This document shows positions 9,308 through 18,119 of a stretch of DNA of 64,000 nt, one piece after another; the first letter of the stretch is position 1; the number at the start of each line of letters is the position of its first letter. The notes below the pieces were generated by a model. That model saw nothing but the letters and a program-made list of their open reading frames with translations. It searched no databases and was not told the origin of the DNA. Source of the stretch: Piscinibacter sp943370595 (GTDB lineage: Bacteria; Pseudomonadota; Gammaproteobacteria; Burkholderiales; Burkholderiaceae_C); NCBI GenBank assembly GCA_943370595.1, contig CALRRO020000013.1, positions 1 to 64,000 on the forward strand, in the 5' to 3' direction. Made by a program: the position numbers and the translations under genes.

Positions 9308-9994
9308 TTAGGGCGCGGCGCTCTGCCGCGTGGCGGCGTCGATGCGCTCGCTCTCGTCGAGTTCGTTCAGTCGCTCGCGCGCTTCGCGCTGGATCGCCGG
9401 GTTCGGCACGTACAGCGCGGCCGACAGCGCGGCGCGCAGGGCGCCGTTGTCACCGGTACGGCCTTCCAGGTAGGTCTCGAAGGCGGCCAGCCGCACGCGC
9501 TCGGAGGCATCGCTCTCGAACACTGTCTTCAGCAGTTCGTCGGTCAGCGCGACGCCGTTGGAGCGTGCGGCCATCAGGCCGTCGAATCGGTCGGTCTCGC
9601 TGCCTCGCGAGATGGCCTGCAGCACCTGGGCCTCGTCGCGAGGCGCTTCTGCGACGAACACGAGCTCAGGGGGCGCGTCGGTAGCGTTTGCATGCACCGC
9701 AGAGGCCGAGCTCGGCGTGGCACGAGCATGCACGTCAGACCAGCCGCTCTGCTTGGCGATCTGCTCCAGCACCCAGGCCAGCGGCTGCTGGTCGACGTGG
9801 ATGGTGGCATTGCCGTCGCTGGCGATGATGATCTGCGGTGTCGTGTCGGCCACCGACTGGGCGGCTGCCGCCGTGCCCGCCATGGCCGCTGGAGCCCGGG
9901 TTGGCACCACGGGGGCGGAAGGTTGCATCTGCCAGCCGGCCAGCCAGCCGATGGCTGCCGTGGCCGCGAGGCCTGCGATTCGCTGGATGTTCAT
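9308..9994 (-). CDS. exported protein with STN-like segment, unknown role
   Basis: The 228-aa protein starts at ATG 9994 (GGAGA upstream) with MNIQRIAGLAATAAIGWLAGWQMQ, a signal peptide or membrane anchor. A following stretch, SDGNATIHVDQQPLAWVLEQIAKQSG, resembles the short secretin/TonB N-terminal (STN) fold by its beta-beta-alpha pattern and PLAWVLEQIAKQSG helix. The last 110 residues are helical and repeat-like (LKTVFESDASERVRLAAFETYLEGR), reminiscent of HEAT repeats. An upstream in-frame extension to 10150 is poorly protein-like. The STN link is by eye only. Confidence 0.55.
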   Translation of the reverse strand: MNIQRIAGLAATAAIGWLAGWQMQPSAPVVPTRAPAAMAGTAAAAQSVADTTPQIIIASDGNATIHVDQQPLAWVLEQIAKQSGWSDVHARATPSSASAVHANATDAPPELVFVAEAPRDEAQVLQAISRGSETDRFDGLMAARSNGVALTDELLKTVFESDASERVRLAAFETYLEGRTGDNGALRAALSAALYVPNPAIQREARERLNELDESERIDAATRQSAAP

Positions 9995-10159
9995 CGTCGC
10001 TGTTCTCCGTGAGGCGTTGCGTCGTTCCGTTGTCGAAACAATAGACGCCACTGCCGCATCGGTCCTGTGCCGATGTAGGGAGAAATCGCAGGCGAACGTG
10101 GGAGAGCCGCATCCCCCAAAGAAGAACGGGCCCGCGAGGGCCCGTGTCATTCAGTGTGC

Positions 10160-10250
10160 TGGCGGAGAGAGCGGGATTCGAACCCGCGGAGGGCTGTTAA
10201 CCCTCACACGCTTTCCAGGCGTGCGACTTAAACCGCTCATCCATCTCTCC
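10160..10250 (-). tRNA. tRNA-Ser(GGA)
   Basis: A complete class II tRNA with encoded CCA is visible on the minus strand. The acceptor stem GGAGAGA (10250-10244) pairs with TCTCTCC (10170-10164), followed by G and CCA (10162-10160). The anticodon stem CACGC/GCGTG carries loop CTGGAAA, giving anticodon GGA (10216-10214). The long variable arm GAGGGTTAACAGCCCTC is typical of serine tRNAs, and the T arm contains GGTTCGAATCC. It reads the UCC and UCU codons. It follows the qmcA-like gene on the same strand. Confidence 0.97.
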
Positions 10251-10286
10251 GGAGCCGGCGAGTTTATCGCATCAACCGGAGTGTTC

Positions 10287-11204
10287 TCAGCTGGCCCCTG
10301 GTGTCTTGCCCTTGAGCAGCGCCATCGCTGTGCCGATCAGTGCCGATACCTCGCCCATGTGGCCCGGCACGATCATCGTGTTGTTCTTCTGCGCGAGCTG
10401 TCCGTAGGCCTCGACGGCCTTCTCGGCCACCTTCAGCTGCACCGCCTGCTCGCCGCCGGGCGACTGGATGGCCGCGGCGATCTTGCGGATCGCATCGGCC
10501 GTGGCGTCGGCCACCGCGGTGATCGCCGCTGCCTCGCCTTGCGCCTTGTTGATCTCGGCCTGGCGTTCGCCCTCCGAGCGTGCGATCGAGGCCTCGCGCT
10601 CGCCGGTGGCGATGTTGATCTGCTCCTGCTTGCGGCCCTCTGATGCCGCGATCAGCGCGCGCTTCTCGCGCTCGGCGGTGATCTGCGCCTGCATCGAGTG
10701 CAGGATGGCCGCTGGCGGCGTCAGGTCCTTGATCTCGTAGCGCAGCACCTTCACGCCCCAGTTGGACGCCGCATCGTCGAGCGCGCTGACCACCGAGGCG
10801 TTGATGGCATCGCGCTCCTCGAAGGTCTTGTCCAGCTCCATCTTGCCGATCACCGAGCGCAGCAGCGTTTGCGCGAGCTGCGTGATGGCCAGGATGTAGT
10901 TGCTCGAGCCGTAGCTCGCGCGCATCGGGTCGGTGACCTGGAAGTAGATGATGCCGTCGACCTGCAGCTGCGTGTTGTCCTTGGTGATGCAGACCTGGCT
11001 GGGCACGTCCAGCGGCACTTCCTTCAGCGAATGCTTGTAGGCGACACGCTCGATGAAGGGCACGACGAACTTCAGGCCCGGCGTCAGCGTGCGGTCGAAC
11101 TTGCCGAGCCGCTCGACGACCCAGGCATGCTGCTGCGGCACGATCTTGAAGGTGCGGTAGATGAAGATGCCGGCGATGACGGCGAGGACGAGCGCGATTT
11201 CCAT
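10287..11204 (-). CDS. qmcA: SPFH/stomatin-family membrane protein, QmcA type
   Basis: The 305-aa protein has an N-terminal membrane segment (MEIALVLAVIAGIFIYRTF) followed by an SPFH/Band 7 domain (IVPQQHAWVVERLGKFDRTL, then QVCITKDNTQLQVDGIIYFQV). A long Ala/Glu-rich helix (EREKRALIAASEGRKQEQIN) follows, with a hydrophobic C-terminus. Length and order match E. coli QmcA, which is 305 aa. SPFH proteins form microdomain scaffolds or cages with membrane proteases and NfeD partners; the exact role here is unknown. An upstream extension of the frame overlaps the nfeD-like gene and is not coding. Confidence 0.88.
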   Translation of the reverse strand: MEIALVLAVIAGIFIYRTFKIVPQQHAWVVERLGKFDRTLTPGLKFVVPFIERVAYKHSLKEVPLDVPSQVCITKDNTQLQVDGIIYFQVTDPMRASYGSSNYILAITQLAQTLLRSVIGKMELDKTFEERDAINASVVSALDDAASNWGVKVLRYEIKDLTPPAAILHSMQAQITAEREKRALIAASEGRKQEQINIATGEREASIARSEGERQAEINKAQGEAAAITAVADATADAIRKIAAAIQSPGGEQAVQLKVAEKAVEAYGQLAQKNNTMIVPGHMGEVSALIGTAMALLKGKTPGAS

Positions 11205-11245
11205 GGCGGGAGCCTTCGGAGCGTGGGTCGGTGGGGTCAGTCGGG

Positions 11246-11686
11246 TCAGCGGGAAGAGGAGGGCGCCAGCACCAGCCAGTTGCCTTCGACGGCGGCGACG
11301 CGGTGCTCGCCCGGGCCGGCCGTGGCCCCCGGCTGCAGCCGCGCCGTCCACTGCGAGCCGCGGTAGGTGACGCGCGCGGTGCCGTCGCTGCCCCAGGCCT
11401 CGACCTGCACACGTTCGCCGACGTCGAGGTTGACGTCGCGGTTGCTCTCGGGCGGCGCCGAGTGTGGCTGGCGTGCGCGCTTCCAGTGCCACAAGGCCGT
11501 GGCCGCGGCACCGACGACTGCGGCCACGACGATCTGTGCCGTGGTGCCCATCCCGAGGTGGCCGGCCACGGCCCCGGCGGCCAGGCCGAGCGCGAACATC
11601 AGCAGGTAGAAGGTGCCGGTGGCGAGTTCGGCCGCCACGGCGATGCCGGCGGCGACCCACCAGACGGTGGTGGCGGAGAGGTCCAT
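11246..11686 (-). CDS. NfeD-like membrane protein
   Basis: The 146-aa protein has hydrophobic segments at about residues 8-40 and 50-66 (TAQIVVAAVVGAAATALWHW). A soluble C-terminal OB-fold-like domain follows (VGERVQVEAWGSDGTARVTYRGSQW ending GNWLVLAPSSSR). Short NfeD proteins are typically encoded beside an SPFH partner, which is the arrangement here: the qmcA-like gene begins 41 nt downstream on the same strand. The two products probably form a complex in the inner membrane. The start at ATG 11686 lies 94 bp from the divergent decarboxylase gene. Confidence 0.85.
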   Translation of the reverse strand: MDLSATTVWWVAAGIAVAAELATGTFYLLMFALGLAAGAVAGHLGMGTTAQIVVAAVVGAAATALWHWKRARQPHSAPPESNRDVNLDVGERVQVEAWGSDGTARVTYRGSQWTARLQPGATAGPGEHRVAAVEGNWLVLAPSSSR

Positions 11687-11780
11687 GCGTTCGATCCTGG
11701 TGGCGTGATCGGGCGCAGTGTACGGTCACGCGCAGGCCCTACACTTCGCGCTCCCGCGATCTGCCACCCCGAGGCTCGAC

Positions 11781-14048
11781 ATGCTGCGCTTCCGCTTTCC
11801 GATCGTCATCATCGACGAGGACTACCGCTCCGAGAACACCTCCGGCCTGGGCATCCGCGCGCTCGCCGAAGCGATCGAGAAGGAGGGCTTCGAGGTACTC
11901 GGCGCCACCAGCTACGGCGACCTGAGCCAGTTCGCGCAGCAGCAGAGCCGCGCCAGCGCCTTCATCCTGTCGATCGACGACGAGGAGTTCACCCCCGGCC
12001 CCGAGCTCGACCCGGCAGTGGTCAACCTGCGCAAGTTCATCCAGGAGATCCGCTTCAAGAACGCCGAGATCCCGATCTACCTGTACGGCGAGACGCGCAC
12101 CTCGCAGCACCTGCCCAACGACATCCTGCGCGAGCTGCACGGCTTCATCCACATGTTCGAGGACACGCCGGAGTTCGTGGCCCGCCACATCATCCGCGAG
12201 GCCAAGAGCTACATGGACGGCCTGGCGCCGCCGTTCTTCCGCGCGCTGGTCGACTACGCTCAGGACGGCTCGTACTCCTGGCACTGCCCAGGCCACAGTG
12301 GCGGCGTCGCCTTCCTGAAGAGCCCGGTGGGCCGCATGTTCCACCAGTTCTTCGGCGAGAACATGCTGCGCGCCGACGTCTGCAACGCGGTCGACGAACT
12401 CGGCCAGCTGCTCGACCACACCGGCCCGGTGGCCGCCTCGGAGCGCAACGCGGCACGCATCTTCAACGCCGACCACTGCTTCTTCGTCACCAACGGCACC
12501 AGTACCAGCAACAAGATGGTCTGGCACCACGCGGTGGCGCCGGGCGACGTGGTGGTGGTCGACCGCAACTGCCACAAGTCCATCCTGCACTCGATCATCA
12601 TGACCGGCGCGGTGCCGGTGTTCATGCCGCCGACGCGCAACCACTACGGCATCATCGGCCCGATCCCCGAGCGCGAGTTCACGCCCGAGGCGATCCGCCG
12701 CAAGATCGCCAAGAACCCGCTGCTGGCCGGCGTCGACGTCAAGAAGGTCAAGCCGCGCATCCTGACGCTGACCCAGAGCACCTACGACGGCGTGCTCTAC
12801 AACACCGAGACGATCAAGAAGCAGCTGGACGGCTACATCGACACGCTGCACTTCGACGAGGCCTGGCTGCCGCACGCCGCCTTCCACAAGTTCTACGGCA
12901 CCTACCACGCGATGGGCAAGAACCGCCCGCGGCCGAAGGACCAGCTGGTGTTCGCGACCCAGTCGACCCACAAGCTGCTGGCCGGCCTGTCGCAGGCCTC
13001 GCAGGTGCTGGTGCAGGACTCGCCGGGCCGCAAGCTCGACCGCCACCTCTTCAACGAGGCCTACCTGATGCACACCTCGACCAGCCCGCAGTACGCGATC
13101 ATCGCCAGCTGCGACGTGGCCGCGGCGATGATGGAAGCGCCCGGCGGAACCGCGCTGGTGGAGGAGAGCCTGGCCGAGGCGCTGGACTTCCGCCGCGCGA
13201 TGCGCAAGGTCGAGAAGGATTACGGCAAGAAGGACTGGTGGTTCAAGGTCTGGGGCCCGGACAAGCTCGCCGCCGAGGGCATCGGCCACAGCGCCGACTG
13301 GGTGCTCAAGGCCGACGAGAAGTGGCACGGCTTCGGCGACCTGGCCGACGGCTTCAACCTGCTCGACCCGATCAAGAGCACCATCATCACGCCGGGGCTG
13401 GACGTCTCCGGCAAGTTCGCCAAGACAGGCATCCCGGCGTCCATCGTCACCAAGTTCCTCGCCGAGCACGGCGTGGTGGTCGAGAAGACGGGCCTGTACT
13501 CGTTCTTCATCATGTTCACCATCGGCATCACCAAGGGCCGCTGGAACACGCTGCTGACCGCGCTGCAGCAGTTCAAGGACGACTACGACCGCAACCAGCC
13601 GCTGTGGCGCATCCTGCCGGAGTTCTGCGCCCAGCATCCGCGCTACGAGCGCATGGGCCTGCGCGACCTGTGCCAGGCCATCCACGAGATGTACGCCAAG
13701 GGCGACATCGCCCGGCTGACCACCGAGATGTACCTGTCCGACCTGCACCCGGCGATGAAGCCGAGCGACGCCTACGCGCACATCGCGCAGCGCCGCACCG
13801 AGCGGGTCGACATCGATGCGCTCGAGGGCCGCATCACCACCGCGCTGCTGACGCCGTACCCGCCGGGCATCCCGCTGCTGATCCCGGGCGAGCGCTTCAA
13901 CAAGAAGATCGTCGACTACCTGAAGTTCACGCGCGAGTTCAACGCTGCCTTCCCGGGCTTCGACACCGACGTGCACGGCCTCGTCGAGGCCGAGGACTCG
14001 GTGCCGGGCATGCCGCGCCGCTACTACGTCGACTGCGTGAAGGCCTGA
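11781..14048 (+). CDS. Orn/Lys/Arg decarboxylase, long (AdiA/LdcI) class
   Basis: This PLP-dependent decarboxylase (755 aa) turns a basic amino acid into the matching polyamine precursor (agmatine, cadaverine or putrescine) and CO2. It has an N-terminal response-regulator-like wing domain (FPIVIIDEDYRSEN), the PLP core with SWHCPGHSGGVAFL, FFVTNGTSTSNKMVWH and VVDRNCHKS, the Schiff-base lysine in STHKLLAGLSQAS, and a C-terminal domain with PPGIPLLIPGE. ATG 11781 has GAGG 6 nt upstream. The length equals E. coli AdiA (about 755), but substrate choice between arginine, lysine and ornithine cannot be decided from these motifs. It is divergent from nfeD and convergent with the mal operon. Confidence 0.92.
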   Translation: MLRFRFPIVIIDEDYRSENTSGLGIRALAEAIEKEGFEVLGATSYGDLSQFAQQQSRASAFILSIDDEEFTPGPELDPAVVNLRKFIQEIRFKNAEIPIYLYGETRTSQHLPNDILRELHGFIHMFEDTPEFVARHIIREAKSYMDGLAPPFFRALVDYAQDGSYSWHCPGHSGGVAFLKSPVGRMFHQFFGENMLRADVCNAVDELGQLLDHTGPVAASERNAARIFNADHCFFVTNGTSTSNKMVWHHAVAPGDVVVVDRNCHKSILHSIIMTGAVPVFMPPTRNHYGIIGPIPEREFTPEAIRRKIAKNPLLAGVDVKKVKPRILTLTQSTYDGVLYNTETIKKQLDGYIDTLHFDEAWLPHAAFHKFYGTYHAMGKNRPRPKDQLVFATQSTHKLLAGLSQASQVLVQDSPGRKLDRHLFNEAYLMHTSTSPQYAIIASCDVAAAMMEAPGGTALVEESLAEALDFRRAMRKVEKDYGKKDWWFKVWGPDKLAAEGIGHSADWVLKADEKWHGFGDLADGFNLLDPIKSTIITPGLDVSGKFAKTGIPASIVTKFLAEHGVVVEKTGLYSFFIMFTIGITKGRWNTLLTALQQFKDDYDRNQPLWRILPEFCAQHPRYERMGLRDLCQAIHEMYAKGDIARLTTEMYLSDLHPAMKPSDAYAHIAQRRTERVDIDALEGRITTALLTPYPPGIPLLIPGERFNKKIVDYLKFTREFNAAFPGFDTDVHGLVEAEDSVPGMPRRYYVDCVKA

Positions 14049-14076
14049 GCGGCGGATCCCGCCACACGCGCTGCGT

Positions 14077-15963
14077 TCAGGCGATGTGCGAGATCAGCAC
14101 GCCGGGCACCGGCAGCACCTGACCTTCGGCCGCGGCGGCCTGCCCGTGCGCCGGCACCGCCGAGCCGGGTGCGCTGGCGCCGGCGCGGCGCACCGCGAGG
14201 CCGACCGACAGCATGTCGACCACCAGCAGGTGAAGAATGCGCGAGATCATCGAGACGAAGGTGGTCACGTCCTCGTTGTGCTCGACCGGGATGCAAACCG
14301 TCGAGCGGCGTGCCAGCGGCGACTGCCCGGCGGTGACCGAGATCACCGCCGCGCCGCGCTCGACCGCCAGCCCGGCGGCACGCGCCAGTTCCGGCGGCTG
14401 GCCGGAGCTGGACACGAACACCGCCACGTCTTCCGGGCCCAGCAGTTCCGAGGCCATCGCCAGCATCGCGCTGTCGGTGTGCGCGACCGACGGGATGCGG
14501 AAGCGGAACAGCTTGTGCTGCGCGTCCAGCGCCACCACCGCCGAGTTGCCCATGGCGTAGAACTCGACGCGCTTGGCGCGCCGCAGCAGCTCGATTGCGC
14601 GGTCGACGGCCTCGACGTTGAGCGACTCGCGGAACTGCATGATCGCCGAGATGGTGTTGTCGAGCACCTTGGCGCACAGGTCGCCGGTGCTGTCCTGCCG
14701 GCGCACCTGGCTGCGCTGCACCGGCAGCGTGCCGGTCAGGCCCGAGCCGAGCTTGAGCTTGAAGTCCGCCAGGCCCTGGAAGCCCAGCGTGCGGCAGAAG
14801 CGGATGACGGTCGGCTGGCTGACCTCGGCGCCCTGGGCGATCAGCGCGATCGGGTCGTTCAGCGCGGTGCGCGGGTTGTCGAGCACGAAGTTGGCCACGC
14901 GCCGCTCGGCCGGCGAGAGCGACTCGCGTGACGCGCGCACCCGCTCGAGCAGCGGGTTGCCGCCATCCTGGTCGGGCACGTGGTCGGCCAGCAGCGAACT
15001 GACACCATGGAAGGCCGGGTTCTCGGCGGTCAGCACGTAGGTCGGGATGCGTGACACGTAGGCGCTGAAGCGGCCCTTGGCTTCGAAGCGGGCGCGGAAG
15101 GGCGAGCGGTCGAAGCGCTCGCCCAGCCGCGGCACGATGCCCCCGCCGACGAAGATGCCGCCGGTGGCGCCCAGCGTCAGCGCCAGGTCGGAGGCCATGG
15201 TGCCGAGCATGCCGCAGAAGCAGTCGACGGTCTCGTTGCAGGCCGAGTCGGCATCGGCGAGTGCGCGGCGCACGATCTCGGCGGCGCTCAGGTGCAGTTC
15301 GGCACCCGGGCGGTCGTGGCTGAGCGCCTGGTAGATCAGCTCGAGTCCCGGCCCGGACAGCAGCCGCTCGGCAGACACCCGCGGCATCGACTGCCAGGCG
15401 TACTGCAGGATGCGCACCTCGCGTTCGTCGGTCGGCGCGAAGCTGGCGTGGCCGCCCTCGGTGGCCAGCGTCACCCAGCGGTCGCCGCTCGGGATCAGGC
15501 CCGACACGCCGAGGCCGGTGCCCGGGCCGATCAGGCCGATCACGCCATTGGCCTGCGCCTCGCCGCCACCGACCTGGTGGCGGCCGTCGACGCCCACTCG
15601 CGGCAGCGACATCGCCAGCGCGGTGAAGTTGTTCACCACCAGCAGCGTGGTCAGGTCGAGCTGGCGCTGCGCTTCCAGGATCGAGAAGGCCCAGTCGCGG
15701 TTGGTCATGCGCACCCAGTCGCCCTCGATCGGGTTGGCGATGGCCACCGCGCCGTGGCGAGGCTTGATGCCGGCGGGCAGGCTGTCGAGGTAGGCCTGCA
15801 CCACCGAGGTGAAGCCGGGGTAGTCGGCGCAGGGCAGCACCGCCACGTGCTCGAAGCGGCCGGCGACATGCTCGATGCAGAAGCGCGCGTAGGTGGCGCC
15901 GATGTCGGCCAGCAGGCGCGGATCGGCGTGGGCCTGCACGGCGGCGGGACGGTCGAGGTTCAT
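14077..15963 (-). CDS. bifunctional glucokinase / RpiR-family transcription regulator
   Basis: This 628-aa fusion has an N-terminal glucokinase (about residues 1-335: LLADIGATYARFCIE phosphate loop, LLVVNNFTALAMSL, GLIGPGTGLGVSGLI, LGATGGIFVGGGIVPRL). A C-terminal RpiR regulator follows, with a helix-turn-helix (LIAQGAEVSQPTVIRFCRTLGFQGLADFK) and a SIS sugar-phosphate domain (VEFYAMGNSAVVALDAQHKL, VAVFVSSSGQPPELARA). Such fusions are known in Burkholderiales. The kinase half makes glucose-6-phosphate, and the regulator half probably senses a sugar phosphate and resembles HexR. ATG 15963 is preferred to an in-frame TTG at 15969. It is the last gene of the mal operon, 13 nt after the amylase. 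Confidence 0.93.
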   Translation of the reverse strand: MNLDRPAAVQAHADPRLLADIGATYARFCIEHVAGRFEHVAVLPCADYPGFTSVVQAYLDSLPAGIKPRHGAVAIANPIEGDWVRMTNRDWAFSILEAQRQLDLTTLLVVNNFTALAMSLPRVGVDGRHQVGGGEAQANGVIGLIGPGTGLGVSGLIPSGDRWVTLATEGGHASFAPTDEREVRILQYAWQSMPRVSAERLLSGPGLELIYQALSHDRPGAELHLSAAEIVRRALADADSACNETVDCFCGMLGTMASDLALTLGATGGIFVGGGIVPRLGERFDRSPFRARFEAKGRFSAYVSRIPTYVLTAENPAFHGVSSLLADHVPDQDGGNPLLERVRASRESLSPAERRVANFVLDNPRTALNDPIALIAQGAEVSQPTVIRFCRTLGFQGLADFKLKLGSGLTGTLPVQRSQVRRQDSTGDLCAKVLDNTISAIMQFRESLNVEAVDRAIELLRRAKRVEFYAMGNSAVVALDAQHKLFRFRIPSVAHTDSAMLAMASELLGPEDVAVFVSSSGQPPELARAAGLAVERGAAVISVTAGQSPLARRSTVCIPVEHNEDVTTFVSMISRILHLLVVDMLSVGLAVRRAGASAPGSAVPAHGQAAAAEGQVLPVPGVLISHIA

Positions 15964-15976
15964 GGGCAATGGCAGC

Positions 15977-17602
15977 TCAGCGCGCCTTCAGGACCAGCAC
16001 CTGCTGTGCGCTCATGCGGATCTCAGCAGACGCCGTGCCAGCCTTGGCGCCGGCCTTGGCCGGCACCAGCGGCAGGGTGGCACCTATCGGGAACGCGACG
16101 TCCCAGCCGGTGGCGCTGACCCCAGCCGGCAGCAGCAGCGTCGCATCGCGGAAGGCGTAGTTGATCAACACCAGGAATCGGCTGCCCTCGTGCTCGCGCT
16201 GGAAGGCGAAGATCGGGGCGTCGCGCTGCGACAGCGGCGTGAAGCTGCCGACCGACAGCGCCGGCTCGGCGTTGCGCAGCGCGATCAGGCCGCGGTACCA
16301 GTTCAGCAGTGAACTGGGGGCGGCCTGCTGCGCGGCGACGTTGTGTGTCTTCCAGTTGGTCACGTTCGGCCGGAAGGGCTTGTCGGCCGTCGTGAACCCG
16401 GCATGGCGTTCGCCGCTCCAGCTCATCGGGCCGCGGATCGACGGGTCTTCCTCCTTCACGCCCTCGGCGAGGCCCAGGCCGATCTCCTCGCCGTAGTAGA
16501 GGAAGGGCGTGCCGGGCAGCGTCAGCAGCGACGCAGCCGCCACCTTGTAGCTCTTCTCGTCGCCGTCGAACTGGCGCATCAGGCGCGCGCCGGCGAAGTA
16601 GTCGTGGTTGGCCAGCATGGTGCCCATGCGCGCCACCGGCATCTTGCGCAGGCTGTACAGCACGTCGTCGCGCAGCCGGCCGAGCTTGACGCTGCCCAAC
16701 AGGTGCTTGTGCAGTCCGAAGGCGAAGGCCGAGCCGCAGGAGTCGGCCGCGGCGAAGGGTGTCGGGTCGCTCGGCGACTCGCAGACCATGTACTTGTCGC
16801 CGTAGCTGGCCAGCAGGTCCTGGATGCGCTTGAGCAGCTGGTGGTTCTCGGGCTGGTTCTCCCAGCCGACCGCACCGTTCTCGAACAGCACGCCCACGGC
16901 ATCGAAGCGGAAGCCGTCGACGCCGCGGTTCAACCAGAAGCGCAGGTTGTCGAGGTGGAAGTCCACCACCTTCGGGTTGCGCAGGTTGAAGTCAGGCATG
17001 CCGCTGTCGAACACGGCGTAGTACCAGCGCTGGTTGCCTTCCCGCCAGGGTTCGCCGGAGAAGGTGTTCCAGCCTTTGGGCTTGTCCTCGGACCAGATGA
17101 ACCAGTCGGTGTAGGGCGACTTGCGGCTGTCGTAGGCACTCTCGAACAGCGGGTGGCCCGACGCCGCATGGTTCATCACGTAGTCGACGATCACCGCGAT
17201 GCCACGCCGGTGCGCCTCGGCCAGCAGGCGGTCGAAGTCGGCCAGCGTGCCGTAGGCGGGCTCGATCTCGCGGTAGTTCAGCACCGCGTAGCCGTGGTCG
17301 CGGTCCTCGCTCTTGAAGACTGGCATCAGCCAGATGCCCTTGATGCCGAGTTGCTGCAGGTAATCGAGCCGCTGCGTCAGGCCGGCCAGGTCGCCGATGC
17401 CGTCGCCGTTGCTGTCCTGGTAGGCCCGCACGAAGATCTCGATGAACACGCCGCGCTGCGCCCAGCCGGCCGGCAGCGCGCTCGGCACCGGCTTCGCCTC
17501 GACCGGGCCGAGGTCGGGGATGTCCGCGGCGCGCAACGGCGCCGCGGCAAGTGCCGCCGCCGCGCAGCACAGCGCGGCCAGGACGCGGCGCAGGCGTGTC
17601 AT
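15977..17602 (-). CDS. secreted GH13 alpha-amylase family enzyme
   Basis: The 541-aa protein has a signal peptide (MTRLRRVLAALCCAAAALAAAPLRAA is at the start), so it acts in the periplasm or outside. The GH13 barrel shows GIKGIWLMPVFKSEDRDHGYAV, IAVIVDYVMNHAASGHP, the nucleophile strand GVDGFRFDAVG, a presumed acid/base Glu in YMVCESPS, and MLANHDYFAGA for the third catalytic Asp. A C-terminal beta domain ends the protein. ATG 17602 is chosen over GTG 17614, which overlaps the upstream stop, because it places the signal peptide correctly. Whether it is an alpha-amylase, neopullulanase or maltodextrinase cannot be told from sequence alone. Confidence 0.9.
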   Translation of the reverse strand: MTRLRRVLAALCCAAAALAAAPLRAADIPDLGPVEAKPVPSALPAGWAQRGVFIEIFVRAYQDSNGDGIGDLAGLTQRLDYLQQLGIKGIWLMPVFKSEDRDHGYAVLNYREIEPAYGTLADFDRLLAEAHRRGIAVIVDYVMNHAASGHPLFESAYDSRKSPYTDWFIWSEDKPKGWNTFSGEPWREGNQRWYYAVFDSGMPDFNLRNPKVVDFHLDNLRFWLNRGVDGFRFDAVGVLFENGAVGWENQPENHQLLKRIQDLLASYGDKYMVCESPSDPTPFAAADSCGSAFAFGLHKHLLGSVKLGRLRDDVLYSLRKMPVARMGTMLANHDYFAGARLMRQFDGDEKSYKVAAASLLTLPGTPFLYYGEEIGLGLAEGVKEEDPSIRGPMSWSGERHAGFTTADKPFRPNVTNWKTHNVAAQQAAPSSLLNWYRGLIALRNAEPALSVGSFTPLSQRDAPIFAFQREHEGSRFLVLINYAFRDATLLLPAGVSATGWDVAFPIGATLPLVPAKAGAKAGTASAEIRMSAQQVLVLKAR

Positions 17603-17610
17603 CGGACCGA

Positions 17611-18060
17611 TCACTTGCAGGGGTTCTCGGCCCGGCCCTTCTTGGCGTCGTCCAGCGAGGTGTAGATCTTGCGATCGCCGCTGTTGACCCAGATCTCCTT
17701 GGTGGCGTTGCCGTCGAACTGCATGTCCTTGCCGCCCTGGTCCTTGATGTCGCCCTTGTGGATGATGTAGTTCACCTTGCCCTCGGGAAAACTCTCCAGC
17801 TTCAGGTGCCAGAACGCGCCGAAGTCGTTCTTGCCGCTCGGCTCCACCGGGCTGAACCAGGTCACGCCGGGGACAGCCGGGCCGCCCGGGCCGCGCTGCC
17901 AGACGTGCAGGCCCCAGTTGGCGTAGTCGTTGTCGCAGCGGTTGTAGTTGATCGCGATCGAGCCGGCCGGCGGGTTGGAGGTGGCCAGTGCCGGCGCCAG
18001 CGCGCCGATCGAGAGCGCGGCGGCGGCCGCGATGCGCAGGAGAGAGCGTTGGATCGTCAT
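17611..18060 (-). CDS. small secreted PUD/CBM41-type glucan-binding protein
   Basis: This 149-aa protein has a signal peptide (MTIQRSLLRIAAAAALSIGA, cleavage near ALATS) and then almost only one bacterial pullulanase-associated domain (SIAINYNRCDNDYANWGLHVW, then FGAFWHLKLESFPEGKVNYIIHKGD). Such domains (PUD, CBM41) bind alpha-glucan and normally sit inside pullulanases, so a free-standing copy is unusual. Two cysteines (NRCDN and the C-terminal NPCK) could pair. ATG 18060 has GAGG about 6 nt upstream. The stop is next to the amylase start, so the pair is probably co-translated and may act together on the same polysaccharide; this is inference. Confidence 0.8.
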   Translation of the reverse strand: MTIQRSLLRIAAAAALSIGALAPALATSNPPAGSIAINYNRCDNDYANWGLHVWQRGPGGPAVPGVTWFSPVEPSGKNDFGAFWHLKLESFPEGKVNYIIHKGDIKDQGGKDMQFDGNATKEIWVNSGDRKIYTSLDDAKKGRAENPCK

Positions 18061-18119
18061 GTGAACCTCGTGCAGTGATGTCGGGCGTGCTGCCCGGGGG
18101 GAAGAGAGTGATCGGAGCG

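Noticed and set aside
10160..10250. tRNA-Ser as an integration site for a mobile element
   Set aside because: No repeated tRNA end, integrase or composition shift was seen nearby.
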